Below are positions 20,880 to 31,409 of a stretch of DNA of 64,000 nt, piece by piece; the stretch's first letter is position 1, and every line of letters starts with the position of its first letter. Made by a program: the position numbers and the translations under genes. The notes below the pieces were generated by a model. It worked only from the letters and a program-made list of their open reading frames with translations, made no database searches and had not been told where the DNA came from. Origin of the DNA: Clavaria fumosa (Eukaryota > Basidiomycota > Agaricomycetes > Agaricales > Clavariaceae); NCBI GenBank assembly GCA_951802425.1, contig OX637795.1, forward strand, positions 1,674,001-1,738,000, written 5' to 3'.

Positions 20880-22974
20880 AATGAGAGTTGAAGTGTGGGG
20901 GTTCCTTGTTCCAGGATCATATGATTGCTATTGGCCAGGCCTATATTCTTGTTGTCCACTCATGGCCAAGATGATATTATTGTAGCATCCTGGCTAAAAC
21001 CAATTCCATATGTGCATGAGTATTGGCCAGTCTGAATATTATGATATATGATTGCTATTGGCCAGGCCTATATTCTCATTGTCTGCTCATGGCCAAGATG
21101 ATATTATTGTAGCATCCTGGCTGAAACCAATTTCATATGTGCATGAGTATTGGCCAGTCTGAATATTATGGTATATCATTGCTATTGGCCAGGCCTATAT
21201 CTTCATTGTCCAATCATGGCCAAGATGATATTATTGCAGCATCCAAAATTGTTTTCAGCCAGGATATGGCAATAATATCATCTTGGCCGTGATTGGACAA
21301 CAAGAATATAGGCCTGGCCAATAGCAATCATATATCATAATATTCAGACTGGCCAATAGCAATGATATACCATAATATTCAGACTGGCCAATATTCATGC
21401 ATGTATGAAATTGGTTTCAGCCAGGATACTGCAATAATATCACCTTGGCCATGATTGGACAACAAGAATATAGGCCTGGCCAATAGCAATCATATACCAT
21501 AATATTCAGACTGGCCAATAGCAATGATATACTGTAATATTCAGACTGGCCAATACTCATGTATGAAATTGGTTTCAGACAGGATACTGCAATAATATCA
21601 TCTTGGCCATGATTGGACAATGAGAATATACGCCTGGCCAATAGCAATCATATATCATAATATTCAGACTGGCCAATACTCATGCATGTATGAAATAGGT
21701 TTCAGCCAGGATACAACAATAATATCATCTTGGCCATGATTGGACAATGAGAATATAGGCCTGGCCTATATAAATGATATACCGTAATATTCAGACTGGC
21801 CAATACTCATGCACATATGAAATTACCATTGTAGTTCCTTGAGTATTGGCCAGTCTGAATATTACCACATAGCTTAATTTTGGCCAGGACTATATCTTCA
21901 TTAGCCAATCCTCGCCAAGATTATGCTGAACAGGTGTCTTGGCCAAAATGAATTACTTTGACTGAACCATAACTTTTGGCCAGTCTGAATATTACAGCAT
22001 ACCTTACATATTGGCCATGACTATATTTTCATCAATCAATCTTGGCCAAGATAATATTAAGGCAACATCCTGGCTAAAACGGGTTTCATGTGTCCATGAG
22101 TTTTGGCCAGTCTGAATATTATAAATGTTGGCTAGGACTATATTTTCATTAAGCAATGCTGGCCAAGATGATGGCAAAGCAGCAGCTTGGCCAAAACCAA
22201 TTACTATCAAAGGTGCATGAGTATTGGCCAGTCTGGATATTACAGTATATCATTTATATTGGCCAGGCCAATATTCTCATTGTCCAATCATGGCCAAGAT
22301 GATATTATTGCAGTATCCTGGCTAAAACCAATTTCATATGTGCATGAGTATTGGCCAGTCTGAATATTATGATATATGATTGCTATTGGCCAGGCCTATA
22401 TTCTCATTGTTTAATCATGGCCAAGATGATATTATTGCAGTATCCTGGCTGAAACCAATTTCATGCATGCATGAGTATTGGCCAGTCTGAATATTATGAT
22501 ATATCATTGCTATTGGCCAGGCCTATATTCTTGTTGTCCAATCATGGCCAAGATGATATTATTGCAGTATCCTGGCTAAAACCAATTTCATATGTGCATG
22601 AGTATTGGCCAGGCCTATATTCTCATTGTCCAATCATGGCCAAGATGATATTATTGCAGTATCCTGGCTAAAACCAATTTCATATGTGAATGAGCATTGG
22701 CCAGTCTGAATATTATGATATATGATTGCTATTGGCCAGGCCTATATTCTCGTTGTCCGCTCATGGCCAAGATGATATTATTGTAGCATCCTGGCTGAAA
22801 CCAATTTCATATGTGCATGAGTATTGGCCAGTCTGAATATTATGGTATATCATTGCTATTGGCCAGGCCTATATTCTCATTGTTTAATCATGGCCAAGAT
22901 GATATTATTGAAGTATCCTGGCTGAAACCAATTTCATATGTGCATGAGTATTGGCCAGTCTGAATATTATGATG
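20880..22974. repeat. TTGGCCAG satellite, 127-bp period, with internal inversion
   Basis: Tandem units of about 127 bp carrying ATTGCTATTGGCCAGGCC, ATCATGGCCAAGATGATATT and GAGTATTGGCCAGTCTGAAT. Units read forward at about 20900-21240, inverted at 21250-21830, then forward again to 22974. The forward units from 21835-22240 are more diverged. The short open frames here repeat with the satellite and are not genes. Confidence 0.95.
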
Positions 22975-25389
22975 CAGTAGACTTTATCATAATGTATGGT
23001 ATGAGAATGTATAAGGTGTCATATTGTATACATTTTTGGTGGTCCCAACATGGGACCATGCCAAATGGCCCTATTTTTCGTATATCATATATTGTATACA
23101 GTTTCAGTAGAAATATACAGTAAGGCGGGCGGTTTTTGGCCCATGCGCACTGTGAGACTACACTAATTTGGGATGTCAAGGACAAATTCAACACTGAAAA
23201 GAAAAAAAAAGGAGGAGGGCATTGTCTTACACCTATGAATCCGCCGAAGCGGAAGCCACGAGAGAATCCTGGCCCTCGGGGCCCTTTGCTAAAGCTGAAA
23301 GATGCACCTACAAGCTCTGCTACATCTGGTAGATCATGGACAAACCTTACTTTGCAGGACTGGCTTGCCGTTTTCAATTTTGTGGACTCTCATCGTGAGC
23401 TGGGACAACAGGAGGTTGTCAGACATTTTGCAACAAGACCAGGAGCGGCCCTCACCTTCACGCAAGCGACACTCTCCCAAAGACTCAAGGAGCGGCATGT
23501 CCTTGAAGCATGAGTTCAAACGCATCCAAATGCCCTATCTACCAAACGGCCTCGAGTTGTGATGAGACCAGATGTTGAACGAGCACTTGTCCTGTGGCAC
23601 AGGCATATGGGGTTGAAGAAGGAAACAGTAAATGGGCCCATGCTCCGTGAGAAGCAAAGAAGATTTGAGGAGGCATTCAATGTTCCAGAGGACGAACATC
23701 TGACTGGCGAAGGATGGATTGTATCATTTTGTAAAGCATACATTGTTTAGGTCAAGTCTCACACCATGGCTGATGACCAAGATCAGATACAAGCTCAAAG
23801 AGATTCGTCGGCATGGAGAGGCTGCTTCGGTTGACCTCATAGCCGTTGAGGAGGAGCAGAAGCGAATTCGAGAAATCCTAGCCCAGTTCCCTGTCAAGAA
23901 TCGTTGGAATTTTGATGAGATGGCATTGTTTGCATTCATGCCTCCAGACCGAGGATTGGCCACGAAGCAGATGAGTGGCAAGAAGACTGCGAAATTCCGC
24001 ATCACCTTGGGCTTTGCCTGCAATGCAGATGGGAGTGAAAAGGCACTTGTCTTCTTTATAGGCAAATCAAGAAAGCCACGGTGTTTCAAACATCAGACAC
24101 CTGAGCAATGCGGGTTTTACTATTGTAATAACAAGAAGGCATGGATGATGTCTGAACTTTTTGAGGAGTGCACACTCTCATGATACATCAATGCCCTTTC
24201 CCTGACTGTAACATTAGGTGGATCAAATTGTTTGATGTTAAAATGATCTCGCAAAACCACCGTATCTGTCTCCTCCTGGACAATTTCAGTGGACACAACA
24301 TTGCATATGAGCCAACAAACATACATCTTGTGCTATTTGAGCCTAACATGACCTCATACATTCAACCCCTCGACGCAGGCATCATCCGGTGCTTTAAGGC
24401 AAAATACCGTCACACATATTGCATGCGAGCTCTTGACTTGGACGATGCAGGAGAAGATGAGATATATAAACTAGATCTATACGAAGCAATGCACATGGCC
24501 AAGAATGCCTGGGATGCTGTCAGGGCAACAACTATTCAAAACTGTTGGGACCATACTGCAATTCAATGCCCACCCATCTTGCTCCGAGTTCCAAGGCCAT
24601 CTGGGGCCTCTGACTACACTGTGACTCTTGATCCTGCAGCATGGGACATCATCGAGACATTTGTGCAGACAGATATGTCACTCCCTGAAGCCGAAAAAAA
24701 GCTAGAAGAGTACCTCAAGGATCGCTTTCTGGCCACTGACTGGCAACCTGCATTGAAAGCAGTCATGGACACTGAAGGAGACTTCCAATCAGCTCTTGTT
24801 GCAGTAAAAAAACTCAAGAATCTCACAAAGATGGACTCAGGCCCTGCTGAATTACGGAGTGTTGGGGAAGACCTGGCCAAGTCTCTCCAAGAGCTCAAAA
24901 AGCGACACCGGATCCACGGAGTGGTGCTAACAACTGAAGAACTTGTCAATCCTATCCAGGAGCAGGAAGTTGAGGACTCAGCTTATGAATTTAGAGGAGG
25001 GGATCCTGAGATTGTTGCAGAGGTGCTTTGAGAAGAGGCTAAGGCACAGGTGGTTGAGATCAGCTCTGACTCTGAAGACGAGGAAAAAGAGCCGACTATG
25101 ACTACAGCAACGATGCTGGAGCTTTGCAGGCAGCTTGAGGCAGCTTGCCTCCTGGTTGATGTTGACTGCTCAGTCGATCTAGTTCGGAACTTGCGACGCT
25201 TTCGTGGGCAGTTGAGACAGCAGGAGCCACAGCTGCGGCAGAGGATGCTGTTTGAGTGCTGGGGGAATGATTAGTAATGTGACATTTTTGCCAGGTCACA
25301 ACATGTCACATTCCACATTACTGGATACGGTCTTATAACATATAGACTTTTGAGGGTCCTGATGATATACATTATGATAAAGTCTACTG
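22975..25389 (+). mobile_element. pogo/Tigger-type DNA transposon inserted in the satellite
   Basis: Terminal inverted repeats CAGTAGACTTTATCATAATG at 22975 and, inverted, ending at 25389. The insertion site is TA: the satellite reads ...ATTATGA-TA-TATGATTGC, with the right TA intact (25390-25391) and the left one seen as TG. 2415 bp, the size expected for a single-transposase Tc1/mariner-superfamily element. The coding part has lost its frame, so it is no longer autonomous. Confidence 0.92.
23235..25274 (+). pseudogene. pogo-like transposase (CENP-B HTH + DDE)
   Basis: Start ATG at 23235. A first helix-turn-helix is in LTLQDWLAVFNFVDSHREL ... FTQATLSQRLKER. After a TGA at about 23512 comes the CENP-B-type DNA-binding domain (RPDVERALVLWHRHM ... 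LTGEGWIVSFCKAY). The catalytic domain shows the triad: NFDEMALFAF (about 23910), ICLLLDNFSGHN (about 24275) and IQPLDAGIIRCFK (about 24365). The C-terminus ends at 25274 after another TGA (25029, VL*EEA). At least two stops and two frame changes. Typical of fungal pogo/Fot1-like elements. Confidence 0.88.
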
Positions 25390-25391
25390 TA

Positions 25392-26503
25392 TATGATTGC
25401 TATTGGCCAGGCCTATATTCTCATTGTCTGCTCATGGCCAAGATGATATTATTGCAGTATCCTGGCTAAAACCAATTTCATATGTACATGAGTATTGGCC
25501 AGTCTGAATATTGCAGCACATCATCCATGTTGGCCAGAACTATATTTTCTCCATTGTATCTTGGCCAAGATGATATGAACAGCTTGGTCATCATTACAAT
25601 GAGCCAATTGGCCCAGGTGATATTATTGTCAGCAGGCTTCACTCACTGGCCTATTCAATTATTGTGCAGTACTTGATGTCTGGGCCAAGGTGATATTTTC
25701 ATTTTTACATCCTGTTGCCCCAAGCCATATTTCTTGTGCAATTTATGTGATCTTGGCCGAGGCCAGCCAAAACGCTAAATACGTACTGGTGTACTTTGTG
25801 GGTGGCACGATATTAGCATCCTTTTTGTCTGATATTAGATCTTGGCCAAGATGAATAATGTGGAGGGACACAAAGATATTGGCCAGTCCTAATATCATGT
25901 CCAAATGCCACTATTGGCTGGGACAATATTTTGTGTTCTTGATCTCGGCTGAGATGAGTTGAAGGGCATGATCATATTTAGCTGCCTTTGCCAAGATGAA
26001 TCTTGCCTAATATTAGATCTTGGCCCAGGTGAATAACCTGGAAAGAATCAAAGATATTGGCCAGTCCTAATATCATGTCCAAATGCTATTATTGGCCAGG
26101 ACTATATTTTGCATGCTTAATCTCAGCCGAGATGAGTTGAAGGGCATGATCATATTTAGCCACCTTGGCCAAGATGAATCTTGCCTGATATTAGATCTTG
26201 GCCCAGGTGAATAAGGTGGAGGGAAGCACAGATATTGGCCAGTCCTAATATCATGTCCAAATGCTACTATTGGCCAGGACTATATTTTGTGTTCTTGGCC
26301 TCAGCCAAGATGATTTGAAGGGCATGATCATATTTAGCCACCTTGGCCAAGACGAATCTTGCTTAATATTGCAGAACCTGGCTGAGGTGAATAACTCACA
26401 AAGAATTAGAGATATTGGCCAGTCGGAATATTATGTGACAAATGATGCCATTAGCCAGGACCATATTTTCATTAACCCATCTTGGCCGAGATGATTTGAT
26501 GAA
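25392..26503. repeat. TTGGCCAG satellite continued (177-bp variant)
   Basis: Resumes after the pogo element with one 127-bp unit, then a longer variant with period about 174-180 bp: GATATTGGCCAGTCCTAATA recurs near 25879, 26053, 26231 and 26411, with CTTGGCCCAGGTGAATAA and GAAGGGCATGATCATATTTA between. Cut at 26503 by the gag-only LTR element. Confidence 0.93.
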
Positions 26504-26508
26504 CCTGA

Positions 26509-26784
26509 TGTTGGAGTATCAACCTTCGATCTCGGTACCTAACTGTGTGTATGTGCTTCTTTTGCCTGTCCACATGGTCATGGACCATGTGGTTACACAT
26601 AGATAAGTACAGCCTTCTGCCCCTATCATGTAGTATATATAGTAGCAACGATGGGACTGGGATCCTCATCGGATTGAGACCATATACACCAGTTTCCCCA
26701 CTTTCCAGAGTAGCATCCAAGCCCTCTCAAATGTCCCACTCAGTGATGGGTGCCGCTCAAACCAACTCGAACCAACATTTCTCA
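26509..26784 (+). repeat. 5' LTR of the gag-only element
   Basis: 276 bp. Contains TATATATAGTAGC (TATA-like, about 26633-26645) and a transcription-start-like CA region downstream. Near-identical to the 3' LTR apart from C/T changes and a 10-bp duplication (GATGTAGCGAC) in the latter. Confidence 0.9.
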
Positions 26785-26816
26785 CAATCCGATAACACCT
26801 CGTTTCGCACCATTAT

Positions 26817-27126
26817 GAGTGCCACCGTCCCTCGTACGGATACCCTCACTTTGTTACAGCAACGAGAAAGTTTCGAGCACTCGCTTAGGCTTGCACCCAT
26901 ATCCCTTACGCTTTCTGGCCTTAGGGATTGGATCGTCAAAGCACTACAAGTCTTAGGCCAGATATTCTTCGATGCCATCGAACAATTGACCAAGGATTCG
27001 TCTATCAATGACGACCGAATCCTCGACCTCGAGCGTGCAGCCCGCAGTCACCAGACCCTGGTAGCAGCATGTATGAATTGGTTCTCATTACCATTTTCCA
27101 GTGTTGTATGTATTCCTCTGATTTAG
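26817..27126 (+). pseudogene. gag N-terminal part
   Basis: Starts MSATVPRTDTLTLLQQRESF and runs to a stop at 27124, with a helical, Leu/Arg-rich composition (LERAARSHQTLVAACMNWF) as in the N-terminus of fungal LTR-element Gag. Sits 32 bp after the 5' LTR. The frame is cut by the repeat insertion that follows. No homologue recognised; the call rests on position and on the zinc-knuckle piece at the other end. Confidence 0.6.
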
Positions 27127-27895
27127 AACACCTAGAATGATATATGGCCAATTGTAATCACAAGGTAGCCACTCTACTTGTCCCATACATTAGCACCTCT
27201 GTTCACTGGCTGATTGCATGGTACATTGACTGCTCTAATTGTCCCATACATTGGCATCTCTGATTGACTGGCTGGCTGCATGATACATTAAGTCTTCTAA
27301 TTATGCCATGCATTGACCCCTCTGATTCAATGGCTAATACATGGCCATCTCTAGTTGTATGATACATTGACCACTCTAGTCAAATAGCCAATATATTGAC
27401 TGCTCTAATTGTCCCATACATTGGTATCTCTGGTTGACTGACTCATTGTATGATACATTAAGTCTTCTAATCATACCATGCATTGACTCCTTTGATTCAA
27501 TGGCTAATACATGGCCACCTCTAGTTGTATGATATATTGACCACTCTAGTCAAATAGCCAATATATTAACTGCTCTAATTGTCCCATACATGAACACCTC
27601 TGATTCACTGGCTGATTGCATGATACATTGACTGCTCTAATTGTCCCATACATTGGCATCTCTGGTTGACTGACTCATTGTATGACACATTAAGTCTTCT
27701 AATCATACCATGCATTGACTCTTCTGATTAATGGCTAATAGATGGCCACCTCTAGTTGTATGATATATTGACCACTCTGGTATTTGACAAATAGCCAATA
27801 TATTGACAGCTCTGATTGTCCCATACATGAACACCTCTGATTCACTGGCTGATTGCATGATACATTGACTGCCCGAATTGTTCCATACATTGGCA
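27127..27895 (+). repeat. Long tandem repeat inside the gag-only element
   Basis: Units of about 170-230 bp containing GACTGCTCTAATTGTCCCATACAT, TTAAGTCTTCTAAT (27291, 27461, 27691) and CACCTCTAGTTGTATGATA. Internally composed of about 55-60-bp sub-units ending in TACATTGACC-like text. Non-coding. Confidence 0.9.
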
Positions 27896-27897
27896 CA

Positions 27898-29431
27898 TTC
27901 AGCCAGTCAGCCAGAATAGGAATGCCAGTCAAACATTGGCAAACAAAATATGCTAAAAACAAAGACCACAACTTGAAATTGAGCAGCCCTGTGCCTGGTC
28001 CCTCAGGCACAGGTTACCAATCAGGCATAGCTGCTTTTGGTAAGCTGCTATGACCATGGGAAAATTTTTGCACAGCTTGCAAAATATGACTTTTTATACA
28101 CCAAAAGATCAGGGGATTCCAAATCTGGACACCCCACATTTGTATCTGCCTTGGTTCAGTGTCAATTTGCAAAATACACAGAAAATAATCATTTTCCCAC
28201 AATTCTGCAGTACCCTAGCTTGAAAATTGATAGCTAGAAGATACACACACTACCTGTGGACATATGGGGAGGGTGTGGATTAGTTTAACAACCCACCCAC
28301 CATCTCTGTCACCTCCCTGGAATCTGTTACTAAGAATTAGGGTGTTATTGGCCTGGGAGCATGGCTATTTGTTATATTGCAAATTCCAGCCATCAGACTA
28401 CACCTTATGACATCTAATACAATCATACAAAAGCCCATAATATTTGGTGCAGAATTACAGATTCCCCATGTCTATTTTCCCAGATTTCTCGAAATCTCTC
28501 CCCAGACAGTCCCCTTTGTCAAATCACATATTCTTGTTGTCTGATAGCTGACAAGGTATGCATGAATACATGTTCAAAGTTTGGTGAAGTTAGGCCAAGT
28601 TCTCAGGAAGATAGCCCAGAATGTCTCTTTTGGAGGACAGTCTAAAGTGAAGGCAACAACACAGGCAAGGATAAGCAACACCTTGACTGTCTTCAAAAAC
28701 ACACATTCTGAGCTATCTTCCTGAGAACTTGGCCTAACTTCACCAAACTTTGAACATGTATTCATGCATACCTTGTCAGCTATCAGACAACAAGAATATG
28801 TGATTTGACAAAGGGGACTGTCTGGGGAGAGATTTCGAGAAATCTGGGAAAATAGACATGGGGAATCTGTAATTCTGCACCAAATATTATGGGCTTTTGT
28901 ATGATTGTATTAGATGTCATAAGGTGTAGTCTGATGGCTGGAATTTGCAATATAACAAATAGCCATGCTCCCAGGCCAATAACACCCTAATTCTTAGTAA
29001 CAGATTCCAGGGAGGTGACAGAGATGGTGGGTGGGTTGTTAAACTAATCCACACCCTCCCCATATGTCCACAGGTAGTGTGTGTATCTTCTAGCTATCAA
29101 TTTTCAAGCTAGGGTACTGCAGAATTGTGGGAAAATGATTATTTTCTGTGTATTTTGCAAATTGACACTGAACCAAGGCAGATACAAATGTGGGGTGTCC
29201 AGATTTGGAATCCCCTGATCTTTTGGTGTATAAAAAGTCATATTTTGCAAGCTGTGCAAAAATTTTCCCATGGTCACAGCAGCTTACCAAAAGCAGCTAT
29301 GCCTGATTGGTAACCTGTGCCTGAGGGACCAGGCACAGGGCTGCTCAATTTCAAGTTTTTGTTTTTGTTTTTAGCATATTTTGTTTGCCATTGTTTGACT
29401 GGCATTCCTATTCTGGCTGACTGGCTGAGTG
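27898..29431. repeat. 1.5-kb near-perfect palindrome (fold-back element)
   Basis: Two arms of about 730 bp (27898-28628 and 28700-29431) are near-identical inverted copies. The ends read CAGCCAGTCAGCCAGAATAG and its inverse; the centre holds a 70-bp loop around 28629-28699. The same arm modules recur at 5738-6554 and 8018-8985. The identical-looking 66-codon frames on the two strands are just the two arms. No terminal duplication was clear. The arms have diverged by only a few bases, so the palindrome is young or kept uniform by gene conversion. Confidence 0.9.
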
Positions 29432-29640
29432 TGGAGGGTAGGCCTGAAAAGGGACATGTATTGTAATATATTGCATGGCTATTGTCCACTTTGGGACAAG
29501 CACATCACAGTTGTCACAGCAGCTGTATTGTCATGTCTTGCAATACACTTACAGTCATCTCTTGCAATAGCTATTGATTGTAATTACAATACTCTATTGC
29601 AAGGAATTCACATCATTGACTGAAATAAGTGCACAATGGT
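29432..29640. other. TTGCAATA-rich spacer
   Basis: Repeats sequence also seen at 5440-5600 (TTGTAATTACAATA, TTGCAAGGAATTC...). No coding potential. Confidence 0.5.
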
Positions 29641-30078
29641 TGAGAATCTTAATATATCAAATATCAGAGCCTAACAATATATTGGAGATGATGATATGAG
29701 GGGTTTCAATATATCAAATATCAGAACCTAACAATATATTGGAGATAATATGAGAGGTTTCAATACATCAGATATCAGAACCTAACAATATATTGGAGAT
29801 GATGATATGAGAGATTTCAATATATCAGATTTCAATATATTGGAGATGATATGAGGGGTTTCAATATATCAAATATCAGAACCTAACAATATATTGGAGA
29901 TGATATGAGAGGTTTCAATATATCAGATATCAGAACCTAATGATATATTGGAGATGATGATATGAGAGATTTCAATATATCAGATATCAATATATTGGAG
30001 ATGGTATGAGGGGTTTCAATATATCAGATATCAGAACCTAACAATATATTGGGGATGATATGAGAGGTTTCCATATAT
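29641..30078 (+). repeat. ATATCA-rich tandem repeat, period about 55-65 bp
   Basis: Seven or so copies of TTTCAATATATCAGATATCA followed by GAACCTAACAATATATTGGAGATGATATGAGAGG. Adjacent to the gag zinc-knuckle piece. Non-coding. Confidence 0.9.
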
Positions 30079-30129
30079 TGATTTCCTCCCCTCTAATCAG
30101 ACCAATCCATACAACATCCATAACTTCTG

Positions 30130-30569
30130 ATAAGAGTGATTCAATACATAAAAATACCTACATGGCCTGCCGCAGTGTCGCATCTGCCGCCACTGCCAGT
30201 GTCGCCACGCCGAAACCACCTATGCAGCAGCTGTCTCAGTCACGAGCCAAGACTCAATGCCAGCACTGCCATGCGCTTGGTCACAGCACCACTGAATGCC
30301 GCACCAAGGACCTTGCTGCGACCAGGAAACATGTAGCCAAGAATGCAAAGGCCAAGAAGATGGCTAGCGCAGGCGGCTTGCCGCCATTTCAGCCCGTGAT
30401 TCCCCATCACTACACGACCTCGCTGTACGCACTACCAACTCCTGCGCTGACCCAATTCGAAGCCATCCAAGCTCTATATGCGGATGCCACCGAGATGCGT
30501 CGACGTGCAGCACAATCAGCAAGAGACAAGCGGAGGCATCGCTGTCCCAACCACTACCTAACGATCTAA
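30130..30569 (+). pseudogene. gag C-terminal part with zinc knuckle
   Basis: Reads MACRSVASAATASVATPKPP, then a CCHC knuckle CQHCHALGHSTTEC (C-x2-C-x4-H-x4-C) at about 30268-30310, and a basic tail (ARDKRRHRCPNHYLTI) ending with TAA at 30567-30569, 13 bp before the 3' LTR. The knuckle is the nucleic-acid-binding mark of retroelement Gag. The upstream part of the frame enters the repeat array, so the protein is not intact in this copy. Confidence 0.75.
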
Positions 30570-30582
30570 GTTTGAGGAGGCG

Positions 30583-30867
30583 TGTTGGAGTATCGACCTT
30601 CGATCTCGGTACCTTACTGTGTGTATGTGCTTCCTTTGCCTGTCCACATGGTCGTGGACCATGCGGTTACATAGATAAGTACAGCCTTCTGCCCCTATCA
30701 TGTAGTATATATAGTAGCGACGATGTAGCGACGATGGGACTGGGATCCTCATTGGATTGAGACCGTATACACCAGTTTCCCCACTTTCCAGAGTAGCATC
30801 CAAGCCCTCTCGAACATCCCACTCAGTGACGGGTGCTGCTCAAACCGACTCGAACCAACATTTCTCA
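30583..30867 (+). repeat. 3' LTR of the gag-only element
   Basis: 285 bp, TGTTGGAGTATCGACC...CATTTCTCA, then CCTGA. Keeps more CpGs than the 5' LTR (CGACC vs CAACC and so on). Confidence 0.9.
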
Positions 30868-30872
30868 CCTGA

Positions 30873-31092
30873 CAATCTTGTCCTGGCAGAAATTCATCTT
30901 TTTTGGCCAGTTTGAATATCATGGTCCATCTCCAATATCCAATTTGTTCTAATGCCTTGGCCAAATCAATTATAATGCAATTATCATGACCTGGCCAACA
31001 TGATATTATCGTTCACAAATTCTGTTGCCCCAAGTCATATTTGTTGTGCAACATATGTGGTCTCGGCTGAGCCCGTCTGAAATGCCAAATAC
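30873..31092. repeat. TTGGCCAG satellite between two insertions
   Basis: Satellite text (TTTTGGCCAGTTTGAATATC, GACCTGGCCAACATGATATT) between the gag-only element and gypsy copy B. The junction with 36637 restores AAATAC-ATACT-GGTGTACTTTG, as seen uninterrupted at 25778-25800. Confidence 0.9.
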
Positions 31093-31097
31093 ATACT

Positions 31098-31398
31098 TAT
31101 CTTAGTATTATATCAGACTGGGTCTCACACAACTTAAGCGTAAGGTCATGATGACAATACTAAGATAAGGGGAAAAGGGTACAAGAATAGAAAAGACGTA
31201 GTATATATAGTGAACGCTTTGGCATTTGCCGGCGTTCCCATGCTCGGACCTCTCGGATCACGTGATGCGCCCAGGCCCAAGTCATGTGATCTCCCGATTA
31301 TGTAATCCTCCACCACAGGTCATGTGACCTTCCAACAATCTTCTCTAATTTCTCCACAACTCCTCCTTTTGGGATGGCTTAGGTAAGCAATCCTAACA
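31098..31398 (-). repeat. 3' LTR of gypsy copy B
   Basis: Ends (plus strand) GCAATCCTAACA at 31398. Contains TATATATA near 31203 and TCACGTGA at 31258-31265, with two other sites decayed to TCATGTGA. Confidence 0.92.
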
Positions 31399-31409
31399 TC
31401 ACCCCCCTC

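Larger units (their letters stand above)
26509..30867 (+). mobile_element. Gag-only LTR retrotransposon (TR-GAG/LARD type)
   Basis: LTRs 26509-26784 and 30583-30867 (TGTTGGAGTATC...CATTTCTCA), flanked by a perfect CCTGA target duplication (26504-26508 and 30868-30872). A polypurine stretch (TTTGAGGAGGCG) precedes the 3' LTR. Only gag-like coding sequence is present: an N-terminal piece right after the 5' LTR and a zinc-knuckle piece right before the 3' LTR. No protease, RT or integrase, so it would need enzymes in trans. The gag halves are separated by about 3 kb of repeats (tandem array, palindrome, second tandem array). Confidence 0.88.

Noticed and set aside
20880..26500. CRISPR-like array of regular repeats
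   Set aside because: Units are contiguous 127/177-bp satellite with no unique spacers, and the genome is eukaryotic.
28037..29290. Two near-identical 66-codon frames on opposite strands that look like a conserved protein
   Set aside because: They are the two arms of one palindrome.
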